From Hevea brasiliensis (lineage: Eukaryota > Streptophyta > Magnoliopsida > Malpighiales > Euphorbiaceae): DNA of 64,000 nt. The notes below the pieces were generated by a model, which was not told the origin of the DNA, did no database searches, and saw nothing but the letters and a program-made list of their open reading frames with translations. The position numbers and the translations under genes were made by a program. The number at the start of each line of letters is the position of its first letter. Positions within the stretch are counted from its first letter, which is position 1. Positions 12,201 to 22,490 of the stretch are shown piece after piece. The DNA lies in the NCBI RefSeq assembly GCF_030052815.1, contig NC_079504.1, forward strand, positions 53,616,085-53,680,084, in the 5' to 3' direction.

Positions 12201-14433
12201 AAGCTTATATAACTGCTCATGACCAGTTTTACATGTCTATACATTTATATACATCAAAATAATTTTTACAATCAGGGTATAAAATATACTCGATAAACTT
12301 TAGAGTAGGTAGCTCCTCAATCCTCAGCAGCTCACTCTGCTGCTTCTCTAGTCTCTATATCTGCAACAACAATAGCAACCATCGCTGAGTACTAGGACTC
12401 AGTGGTGCACAACATACTAAAATAATCTTTATGTGGAATTTAAAACATATTTACTCAAAAAATAACTGAACATGAGATATAAATTCAAAACATGATTTAT
12501 AAGATTTTAATCCAAACAATTTCTTTTCGAAAGCCTCAAAACACATTTCATAAAAACACACAGTTTTATCATGCCATTCGAAACAAATATCATCTCAATA
12601 ACCAGAGGCTAATGAGAAGTCACATCACAAGGCTAGCTAGCTCAAATATATGGGAACCTATTCTTTTTTTTCTTCTACTGGCACACACCTCAACACTTCA
12701 GCCAGAGAAGGAATCAAAATTTGAAACTGATTTCCCCCACTAGTCATGCTAGTGAGGTATTCAAATATATGGTCATGACACTGTGGTTTCAAAACTATCT
12801 TAACAATTTACTAAATATTTGATGCCATTTCAAATATATACAATTAAACTTTCAACAATTTAAATTCAAAGCATAATAAACATTTCAAGACAATGATATC
12901 ACAATTCAATATTTCAATTCATTCAAAACAATGTGTAGAAGAAAATTTACAAAAATTATATGTTGTGCACAAACCTTATACGAGTCGCCTCTTGGCCTTG
13001 ACTCGACACCTCGGGTTCTGTCCTAGTATTCTTTTTTACTGAAACACACAGTTTCACAGTGTTTCTATATCATAACTTATCATAAATCCAAAAATAAATT
13101 TAAATTTACTTTTACCTAGCTTTAATATGCTAAACTTGACGTTCTTTAAAATTTGTATTTCGGGGTTACTAGTCACGACACTATTCAAGTCAATTTATTG
13201 ACTTTCTAAGGCTTAATAGGTATGGGAATTCCAACTATACTCACATACCACATTTTGGTCACCAATTTTGTAGGTTTTGGTTATTTTCTCAAAACTTAAG
13301 TCTTTTAGGCAAAATTGCAAATTTTCAGTTTTGGTGTCCTATTTTGTACTATTCCATTGGTCATGTTGCTGTCAAAATTTGGCTAAGTTTTCTTCACAGA
13401 AAATGTCCCTATTGTCTTAACTTTATTTCTCTTTCTGAATTACTCCATTTGGAGTTTTGTAGCTCAAGTTATAGCCATTTGAATGTGGCTGGCTGGATTG
13501 GCCTAACCCAGATTTTCTAGGCATTAATTTGGTTCTTGTAGTTTTAGGTCACTAAATTTTTGGGTGGCTAAATGACTTGATTAAGGGCATTATTTGGGTT
13601 TTTATTCCTCATAAAAGTTGTAGGTCTATGTCTCAACTTTCTACTGGTAAAATTTCAGGTCATTTGGACCTGCCTAGCCCATGTTATGGCCAAATGAATA
13701 AACACTGTTCATTTGGTCATTTTAGTACAGGTCAGATTGCCTAATCTAGATTTGGCCAATTTGTTCACTATGCTATGGTTGCTTTCTGGGCATGATTCCT
13801 AAATGAAAAATGTGTCATTTTGTGTTTAGTTTCATTCCCAATTAGCCTCACACTAATTGGGTTAGTAAATTTTCAGTTTTGGTCCCTGAAAGAGACCTTG
13901 GTCCTGCTACCTGCAGAATGTTCCTAAGCAATTTGAATTTAAACCTAATTCTAACACTTCCAACATACCACAATTGGTCACATATGACCATTTTTCAGGT
14001 CAAATAAGGTCAAACACACCATTTGAACAATTCTCTAAGTTTTGTCTCCCAAAACCCTAGGTCCAGACCTTAACTCCCATAATTTGTTACATTTTACTAA
14101 TTCAACACATATAAACATACTTCCTCAACTCAATTAAGCTTCCGAACATATTTAATTCAATCAAAACACATACATTCTCATATCAAACCCTAGTTGGCCG
14201 AAATCACCCTAGTCCTCCAAAGTTGTTTTCATTTCATTAAATGCTAATTTCTAAGTTCATTAAGTTAAAAACATAAAGATTAAACTAAAAGTTTCAAGTT
14301 AGCTTACTAACCTTGCACTTTGAAGTTAAATCTTCCTTTCCTTCAATTTTTTTCTTCTGCCTTTCCCTTGACTCTTCTTTTCTAGTTGCCCAAACAAACT
14401 TTAACCATGGCAAGTGAGTTTTCTATGGTGGGT

Positions 14434-15337
14434 TGATAAGCACCCAAATAAACATTGCTTAAGGATGCAAAGCTCTAATGGAACCCAATGATCATCAACA
14501 CCAAAACAAGTTTTCTTTGAACAAAATAAGATGTAATCTCTATGGAAAAAGAAGCACCACAATATATATTTCAAAGAGGAACAGATCAAGTGTCAACACA
14601 ATAACCCAACTTGTGGGAGATTACATTGATCATCAAGTAAAATAGGCAAGTGATCAAGTTACCTAAGTTCTAGTTCTTCCAGAAACTAGCAAGAAAGAAA
14701 ACTCAAACTCTCTCTAAGGGAGGCTCTCATCTACAGCAGAAAATGAAAACCTGAAGGAAGAAGATGGTATTCTCTTCCTTATAAACCTAGGGTTATAGAA
14801 ACACAAGCTAAAATTGTTAAGACAAAAGTTACAAATAATTGTGCCATGTTGGCTATCCTAACAAGAATAGTAAGTGTATTAATTATAAAGACAAAAGATG
14901 GCAACAACATTAATTGCTAAAGGGCAGACGGTGCCAGCAATTAGTCCCTCTTTGTGGCAGTATATTGGGGCCCACTTGGTCAAAAAGTAGCTCTCTTTAA
15001 TTCAAATGAACTAATGAGCTCCCTCCACGTGGCGTAAACCCTCAAACACCTAGGTGGCTGCCAAGTGGACTCCAAGGTGGCATGAGGCATGTCCAAAGTG
15101 GCTAGTGACGTGGCAATGGAATCTGACGTGGCTGGTGACGTGGCAATGGAAGCTCCAGCTTGGCACATGGTGATCCACTTAGATTCTTGGAGCAAGCAAG
15201 CTAGGTCTTCCTTATACAGCTCCCCTCCTAAGCCGAAAATCCTTTTATGGTCCTTGAGCATGCTTTGAAGTTGCTTAGCTCTTGCCCTAGTGATTGCCCC
15301 TTTGAAGGGTGGTGGTGCCCCATGATGATTCTCATCA
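14434..15337 (-). mobile_element. CRM-like element 3' LTR
   Basis: A 904-bp terminal repeat matching 21574-22490. The left end tgataagcaccc is shared by both copies; the right end, on the minus strand, is TGATGAGAATC. The first ~360 bases in element sense carry the C-terminal codons of pol. It includes short repeats of the type gacgtggcaatgga (about 15105-15155). Confidence 0.85.
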
Positions 15338-15588
15338 TCCTCTCCCACTTGAAAAGAATTCATCCTCGAATTTGTTTCTGCACCAAGGAAAGGAGTAAGA
15401 TCAGTTACATTAAAACTATTACTAACACCATAATCACTAGGCAATTCTATCTTATAAGCATTATTGTTAATTGTTTCAAGCACTTGAAAAGGGCCATCAC
15501 CTCTAGGATGCAACTTAGATTTCCTTTGGTTAGGAAACCGTTCCTTTCTCAAATGGATCCATACCAAGTCACCAGGTTCAAAAATCAT
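14980..15588 (-). pseudogene. CRM-like integrase C-terminal domain reading into the LTR
   Basis: An open stretch of 202 codons, the C-terminal end of pol. The first part (PGDLVWIHLRKERFPN, then KSKLHPRGDGPFQVL) is the SH3-like integrase C-terminal domain. After about codon 85 it crosses the polypurine tract and enters the 3' LTR, where it carries ITRARAKQLQSML and then a low-complexity ATS-rich tail. Chromoviruses of the CRM clade are known to have a short targeting motif at this place instead of a classic chromodomain. The N-terminal junction with the upstream integrase (15605-16006) is disrupted by a duplicated ~30-base stretch near 15585-15650 (aaaatcataggctttcgccc occurs twice). Confidence 0.7.
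15338..15350 (-). promoter_or_regulatory. Polypurine tract of CRM-like element
   Basis: Minus strand aagtgggagagga directly before the 3' LTR; the expected plus-strand primer position. Confidence 0.65.
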
Positions 15589-15604
15589 AGGCTTTCGCCC
15601 CTTA

Positions 15605-17320
15605 TTAGCATGAGATGAAAATCATAGGCTTTCGCCCCTTATTAGCATGAGATGCATATTGCTCATTTTTCTTTTCTAGATGCAACCTAGCTTGTTCATG
15701 CATCTTTTTAACCATTTTAGCCTTTTTCTCACCATCCAATGAAGCAACATGATCAATAGGCAATGGTAACAAATCCAAGGGAGTAAGTGGATTAAAACCA
15801 TAAACAAGCTCAAAAGAAGAGTATCCACTAGATGAATGCACAACCCTATTATATGCAAATTCTATGTATGGTATGCATTCCTCCCAAGACTTTAAATTTT
15901 GTTTCACTAAGGCTCTCAAAAGTGTGACTAAGGTCCTATTCACTATTTCTGTTTGGCCATCAGTTTGGGGATGGTAAGTAGTAGAGAAAAGTAGCTTAGT
16001 TCCCAATTTTCCCTAAAGAACCTTCCAAAAATGACTCAAGAACTTGACATCCCTATCACTCACAATGGTTCTAGGTATACCATGTAACCTAACAACCTCC
16101 CTAAAGAATAGATTAGCAACATATGTAGCATCATCATCTTTGTGACATGGGATAAAATGAGCCATTTTTGAAAACCTATCCACAATAACAAAAATTGAAT
16201 CATGACCCCTTTGTGACCTAGGCAATCCCAAGACAAAGTGCATGGACAAATCAACCCAAGGATGCTTAGGCACGGGTAGAGGTGTGTATAGCCCATGAGG
16301 CATCACCTTAGACTTTGCTCTCTTGCAAGTTTCACATCTAGCACATAGTCTCTCAACATCTTTTCTCATGTGGGGCAAAAAAAAAAAAAAATGCTCTCTA
16401 AGGACTTCTAGTGTCTTGGCAGCACCAAAATGCCCTATAAGGCCTCCACTATAACTCTTATTTGCAAGCAATTCCCTAAAAGAACTTTTAGGCACACACA
16501 ATCTATTTTCTTTAAACAAATATCCATCATGCCTAAAGTACTTTTGGGATGCAGATTTCTCACATGCATGGAATATGGCAGCAAAGTCATCATCATGCTC
16601 ATATAATTCTTTAACATACTCAAATCCCAATAATTTAGAATCAAGAGTAGTAAGAAGATTATACCTACGGGAGAGTGCATTAGCTACCACATTCTCTTTG
16701 CCCTGCTTATATTTCAAAACATAAGGAAAAGAATCTATAAATTCTACCCATTTAGCATGTCTCCTACTCAACTTATGTTGGCTTTTGATATACTTCAAAG
16801 ACTCATGATCAGAATGTATGATAAATTCCTTAGGCCATAGATAATGTTGCCATGTCACTAATGCCCTAACTAATACATACAATTCTTTGTCATATGTAGA
16901 ATAATTCAATATGGCACCATGCAACTTTTCACTAAAGTAAGCAATTGGACGTTTCTCTTGCATGAGAATAGCTCTAATCCCTACACCTGATGCATCACAT
17001 TCAATCTCAAATGTCTTGTCAAAATTAGGCAAAATTAATAAACGTGCAGAACATAATTTCTCTTTAAGCATGGCAAATGCATGTTCATGTTCTTTACCCC
17101 AAACAAATGTCACATTCTTTTTGACAAGTTCATTTAATGGAGCAGCCAATGTACTAAAGTTAGGTACAAATCTCCTATAAAAACTTGCTAATCCATGAAA
17201 GCTCCTAACTTCAGATGCATTTTTAGGTGTTGGCCAACCTCTAATTGCCTTAACCTTTTTATCATCTACTTCAACACCTTTGCTACCAAAAAAACAATTC
17301 TTTCTAAGCAAAAAGAACAC
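15605..17320 (-). pseudogene. CRM-like RNase H and integrase, catalytic residues lost
   Basis: A 435-codon stretch (17320-16013) plus continuation (16006-15605). The first ~60 codons are the reverse transcriptase connection. RNase H follows: ECDASG, YDKEL and HSDHESL are present, but the late Asp position reads VVANALSRR, with Asn. The integrase zinc region has its His pair (GHFG, REHF) and Cys pair (CARCETC), with a poly-Phe run FFFF coded by a homopolymer at 16379-16392 that looks expanded. The core keeps Asp in SDRDVKF and Glu in DGQTEIV, but the first catalytic position is His ([10 protein letters not shown]). A stop/frameshift lies at 16007-16013. Not expected to be active. Confidence 0.8.
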
Positions 17321-17787
17321 TTTTTCACATTTGCATATAATTTTTCTTTTCTCAACACATCAAACACAAGTTTCAAATGATGCAAATGATCATCAATGTT
17401 TTTGCTATAGACAAGAATATCATCAAAGTAGACAACAACAAACTGTCCAATAAAAGCTCTCAAAACATGATTCATAAGCCTCATGAAAGTACTAGGGGCA
17501 TTAGAGAGACCAAAAGGGATCACTAGCCACTTATATAAGCCATGTTTTGTTTTGAAGGCAGTTTTCCATTCATCACCAACTCTCATTCTAATTTGATGGT
17601 AACCGCTCTTCAAATCAATCTTACTAAAAAAGCAAGAACCATGCAATTCATCCAACAAATCATCCAATCTAAGAATAGGGTGGCGATAATTTACAGTGAT
17701 TTTATTCACAGCTCTACAATCCATGCACATCCTATATGTTCCATCCTTCTTTGGCACAAGCAAAACAGGAACCGCACAAGGACTCAC
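17266..17787 (-). pseudogene. CRM-like reverse transcriptase core
   Basis: A 173-codon stretch with Ty3/gypsy reverse transcriptase motifs: [32 protein letters not shown], then [12 protein letters not shown] and the catalytic YFDDILVYS at codons 120-128. Both active-site Asp are intact. It ends by frameshift at about 17290, after which the reading continues in the frame of 17320-16013. Upstream, 17788-18202 holds the protease-RT linker in a mixture of frames with several stops (recognisable VSLLQDYQDVFPNEIPSDLP). Confidence 0.8.
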
Positions 17788-18202
17788 TCACAGACATGTC
17801 CCTTAGCCAAAAGCTCATCTACCTATCTTTGAAGCTCCTTAGTCTCAGCTGGACTACTCCTATAGGCTGGTTTATTAGGAATTTGAGCACCAGGAATGAA
17901 ATCTATTTAATATTCAATACCCCTAATAGGTGGTAAATCCGAGGGTATCTCATTCGGAAACACATCCTGGTAGTCCTGCAAAAGAGACACAACAGAAGAA
18001 GGAAGATTGGGGTCAAGGTCAAAAACATTAAATAATTCTCCCTATACATGAGAATGCACAATGGCATCCCACTCCTCAAAGCTCCTGTCAATTCCGTTCC
18101 CCCAACATACAAGCTCATCTTTTTCTCTCTTCTCTCCTTTTGTCCCGAGCCCTCTCCCTTTTCCATTACACTCACTTTCTTTTCTTTCACTCCTTTATTT
18201 TT

Positions 18203-18680
18203 CTATTTCCCATCACTCTTTTCTTTACTTTCTTCACTCTTGTGCTCAGCCTCTCTTAATTTTTCTCTCCAACTCTCTTTTCTCTCCTCAACATCCCTCA
18301 ATATTCTCATTTGGTCCTCATGTGCTTGTGATGGTGACAAGGCCACCAAGGCATGTGTGCGGCCATCTTTCTTCAAATTATAGTGATTCTTCCTTCCATC
18401 ATGAATTACATACCTATCATACTGCCATGGCCTAACTAGTAAGATATGTGTAGCTATCATGGGCACTACATCACATAAGACCTCATCATGGTAGCTCCCT
18501 ATAGTGAAAGGCACCACTACTTGCTTAGTTACCTTCACTTTGTTGCAATCATTTAGCCATTGTAGCCTATAAGGTTTAGGATGCTTAAGGGTAGGCAATC
18601 CTAATTTCTCCACAAGTAAGGAACTAGCCACATTGCAACAACTACCCCATCTATAATCATGCTACACAATTTCTCCTTCA
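18203..18680 (-). pseudogene. CRM-like aspartic protease, frameshifted at active site
   Basis: The protease cleaves the gag-pol polyprotein. The active-site Asp is visible at the end of the gag reading (SMIIDG, about 18660), but the frame changes immediately after it, apparently by loss of one G in a run, and the continuation (ASSLLVEKLGLPTLKHPKPY) is in the frame of 18631-18203. The later DVVPMIATHILLVRPWQYDR matches the second half of the retropepsin fold. The C-terminus is Lys/Glu-rich and merges into the linker. Confidence 0.7.
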
Positions 18681-20132
18681 CCACACACCTAGTATGAAAG
18701 ATGTTTTCCCTTTGCAACTCATCACTAACCACAATTGGTTGAGCACTCAAGGTCCTCATGGTAACTAATGCAAAGTCATACCCATCAGATGGCTCTTCAA
18801 CGTGCACATCCTCTTCATTTTCATTCCCCTCAACTAACATCAAAGGTTCGACCTCATTTTCTTCCTCACTCTCTACCTCCCCATCTTCCCTAATCACCAT
18901 GACTCTCTTATTAGAACATTGGGAAGCATAATGCCCGTATCCCAAACACTTGAAACACTTCACATCTCTAGTCCTAGTAGTGGCAGTACCCCCCTTTTCC
19001 TTATCTTTACTTTCTACCTTTTCTTTCCCCTTCCACTCTTCTTTCCTAAACTTAGGAATTTCTTTCTCACCCTTAAAAGTCTTATCTACATTTGGTTTCC
19101 AAGGGGCCTTTGGAGCTGAATGGACACCACTACCATACTTCAAAGCTCTATTCATCTTCAATTGTTTTTCTACTTTAATGGCTATGTGCACCAACTCAGT
19201 CAAATTATTATAAGAGTGCAACTCAACAACATGTGCAATCTCCATGTTAAGACCAGTTAGGAAACGTGCCATAGTAGCCTCTAGAGGTTCATCTAATTGT
19301 GCCCTTGCTAAGGCTATCTCCATTGCCTTATAGTACTCCTCTACACTCTTCCCTCCTTGTGTCATCCTTTGCAACCTTTGGTGGAGTTCCCTAAGTAGTG
19401 TTAGGGAACAAATCTCTCCCTCATTGCTTCTTTCATAGCCTCCCAAGAAGTAATGGGTCTAAGACCTAAAGTCCTTCTCCTAACCATCAACTGGTCCCAC
19501 CACACTATAGCATACGCCTTAAACTCTACGGCTGCAAGCTTCACCTTCTTTTCTTCATTATAGTTATGACACTAAAAAATTAGCTCAACTTGCCTTTCCC
19601 ATTCCATGTAAGCATCCGGATTCTCCTTCCCATGAAAGGGAGGAAATTTCATCTTAATACTACCCACATTAGTGTCTACCCTCTCTTCTGGGCCTCCATA
19701 TCCATAATCACCATATCTATACTCCCCAAATCTAGGCAACCTACCTCCTCTTCTACCTCTAGCTCCCCTGGTCCTAGGTGGTCTATAACCCCTACCACTA
19801 TAGTTGTAGTTCCCAACCTCAAATTCTTCTTCTATCTCTTCCTCAAACTCTTCCTCAACATGCACTTCACCCTCAAGGTTCTCCACTCTTGGCTCCCCTA
19901 TATTTCTCACTTCTTGCCTTCTGTCCCTAGCATCATCTCTACCCCTTGCTCTCTCTTCCCTATCCCTTCTCATCTCCTCCAAAATCCTATTCATGTCATC
20001 CCTCAATGTATTCATGCCCAAGGTCAACCTCTCAAATTGTGCAGCCACGGCGTCCCTAAACATAGCTTCATCAGCTAGGACTCTCTCCCCACTACTACTA
20101 GTTTCATTTGACATGATTTTGAGCTGCAACAA
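18601..20132 (-). pseudogene. CRM-like gag, interrupted
   Basis: Gag forms the virus-like particle and binds RNA. The N-terminal stretch (20132-19572, 186 codons; a second ATG 6 codons in, MSNETSSSG, may be the true start) has a coiled coil (LTLGMNTLRDDMNRILEEM), a charged Arg/Asp/Glu region and an RG-rich patch. A stop follows LIF at about 19572, a second near 19404, and a one-base shift then moves reading into the frame of 19446-18601. That part has the Gag helix region and one CCHC knuckle, CFKCLGYGHYASQC (18916-18957), an acidic tail and the start of protease. Confidence 0.8.
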
Positions 20133-21558
20133 AACAAGTTAGTAGGAAATGGCTAACCCTCTCGAGGTGTTTCACACAAACAGATGGCTTTTACCCTCTA
20201 ATGCACTCACACCCTTAAGCCTTTTACCACTCACTTCTTCTTGCTTGGTTCCCTTGGAACTAAGATACCAATGGCAATTCAAAAACTCATAAATTTTAAC
20301 CAAAATGATCAAGAACGATAAGGGACAAGACGTGACACAAGAACAAGCAATGTGACACTGGGGTCAAAATAAGATATAGACAACAAATGAAGAGTTAGTA
20401 AATTGGAATGAAGACAACCTAATGAAATGATATCAAGCTCAAATATCAAATTTCATAATCAATACAGTACAGATACCAGCAGTTCACATAATTTACCAAA
20501 AATATGCTCCATTTTTGGTTCACCACACAAACGACTATATTTTAATCTGAAATTTGGTACACACGGGAAAACCACTGCTGACTAACTACTGGTAAAATTT
20601 TAGGAGTTTTTGAGGGGGTTTACGATGTAAACTAAATTTGATCAGATTTGCCACAAAATTTTGGTTCGATAAAAGAATAGTATTAAACGACCCCCAAAAT
20701 TGACATGGGAACTACTGAAATGGGGTATAAATAGCCTATAAATTTTCAGAGTTTTCTGGATTGGTTTCTTATGTGAACTAAATTTGATCAGGTCTGCTGC
20801 AAAATTTTGGTTTGCTAGGCAAACAATGTCAAAAAAACTCCCAAAATTGACACAGGAATTAGTGAAATGAGGTATAAAAAGCCTGTAAATTTTTAGAGTT
20901 TTCTGGATTGGTTTGTTATGTGAACTAAAAATAATCCAGTTTCTCTGCAAAATTTGGTTTAATAGGCAAACAGTAGTATTTTCACCCCAAATTTGGTATG
21001 AAGCACAATAATTATACCGAAATGATTCTGGTGAAATTTTAAAGCCAAATTCAAACTTTAACCCCATGTTTCTATAATTTCTCCCAATGGTAAGAAATCA
21101 CAATTCCAGCACAAACACCACGAACTCCAAATAGGGCAGTAGATATATCATCAAAATTGCATTGCTATCAGTTACTATTCATGTCAATTCCCAATTTCAG
21201 TCATCAATTCATCAATCTCTCATAAATCAAAATTACTGCAGTAAGCTCAACATGCTTGATATTATGCAAGAGTTCAAAGAAATTAGCTAGCACAAAGATG
21301 GTATAAGCTGGAATATATATTAAACCCTAAGACAAAACTGGAATAAAAAACAGATTTAAAGAAATTTCTCTAAAACCCTAGATGAAGATTTCAACAGCAA
21401 GTATTAGAAACAGAAATGAAAAGCATGGAAGATAAAGAAAAACAAAAACCCTAGAAATGTCTTCTTTGGCAGAATGCCTTAGAAGCTTAAACCAAACATA
21501 AAAATCAACTTAAGGAATATAAAGAATGAAGGATACTTACTTGATTTGATGCCTTAAT
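20133..21558 (-). other. CRM-like element leader (5' untranslated region)
   Basis: Non-coding DNA between the primer binding site and gag. It includes a tandem repeat (see 20480-21060). No gene supported. Confidence 0.6.
20480..21060. repeat. Tandem repeat of ~146-147 bp in CRM-like leader
   Basis: The string gtraactaaatttgatca recurs at 20627 and 20773, and a diverged form at 20920, giving periods of 146 and 147 bp. Within units, caaaattttggtt, cccaaaattgaca, gaaatgrggtataaa and gagttttctggattggttt recur in the same order. A weaker unit precedes 20627 (from about 20480) and the third fades after about 20990. Confidence 0.7.
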
Positions 21559-21570
21559 GCTCTGATACCA
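21559..21570 (-). promoter_or_regulatory. Primer binding site of CRM-like element
   Basis: Minus strand tggtatcagagc, complementary to the 3' end of initiator Met tRNA, three bases from the end of the 5' LTR. Confidence 0.85.
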
Positions 21571-21573
21571 ATA

Positions 21574-22490
21574 TGATAAGCACCCAAATGAACATTGCCT
21601 AAGGATGCAGACCTCTAATGGAACCCAAGGATCATCAACACCAAAACAAGTTTTCTTTGAACAAAATAAGATGCAATCTCTATGGAAAAAGAAGCACCAG
21701 AATATATATTTCAAAGAGGAAAAGATCAAGTGTCAACACAATAACCCAACTTGTGGGAGATTACATTGATCATCAAGTAAAATAGGCAAGTGATCAAGTT
21801 GCCTAAGTTCTAGTTCTTCCAGAAACTAGCAAGAAAGAAAACTCAAACTCTCTCTAAGGGAGGCTCTCATCTACAGTAGAAAATGAAAACCTGAAGGAAG
21901 AAGATGGTATTCTCTTCCTTATAAACCTAGGGTTACAGAAACACAAGCTAAAATTGTTAAGACAAAAGTTACAAATAATTGTGCCATGTTGGCTATCCTA
22001 ACAAGAATAGTAAGTGTATTAATTATAAAGACAAAAGATGGCAGCAACATTAATTGCAAAAGGGTAAAAGGAGGCAGCAATTAGTCCCTCTTTGTGGCAG
22101 AATATTGGGGCCCACTTGGTCAAAAAGTAGCTCTCTTTAATTCAAATGAACCAATGAGCTCCCTCCATGTGGCGTGAACCCTACAAACACCTAGGTGGCT
22201 GCCAACTGGACTCCAAGGTGGCATGAGGCATGTCCAAAGTGGTTGGTGACATGGCTAGTGACGTGGTAATGGAATCTGACGTGGCTGGTGATGTGGCAAT
22301 GGAAGCTCCAGCTTGGCACATGGTGATCCACTTAGATTCTTGGAGCAAGCAAGCTAGGTCTTCCTTATGCAGCTCCCCTCCTAAGCCAAAAATCCTTTTA
22401 TGGTCCATGAGCATGCTTTGAAGTTGCTTAGCTCTCGCCCTAGTGATTGCTCCTTTGAAGGGTAGTGGTGCCCCATGATGATTCTTATCA
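21574..22490 (-). mobile_element. CRM-like element 5' LTR
   Basis: A 917-bp terminal repeat matching 14434-15337 with scattered substitutions and small indels. It includes an extra ~12-base ggctagtgacgt-type repeat copy near 22250. It contains a shadow of the pol C-terminus coded in the 3' LTR. Confidence 0.85.

Larger units (their letters stand above)
14434..22490 (-). mobile_element. CRM-like Ty3/gypsy chromovirus, complete but mutated
   Basis: A minus-strand element of 8057 bp, with 3' LTR 14434-15337 (904 bp) and 5' LTR 21574-22490 (917 bp), both TGATRAG...TTATCA. Primer binding site 21559-21570; polypurine tract just right of 15337. The TSD is tgggt (14429-14433) and tgggg (22491-22495), one mismatch. 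Order: gag, protease, reverse transcriptase, RNase H, integrase, with the integrase reading into the 3' LTR. The integrase style ([15 protein letters not shown] and TRARAKQLQ at the C-terminus) resembles the centromere-associated CRM clade; I place it there from memory of the family. It is inserted in LTR-B. Confidence 0.8.

Noticed and set aside
18048..18435. Plus-strand Ser/Phe-rich proteins
   Set aside because: Antisense shadows of the Lys/Glu-rich protease-RT linker of the CRM-like element.
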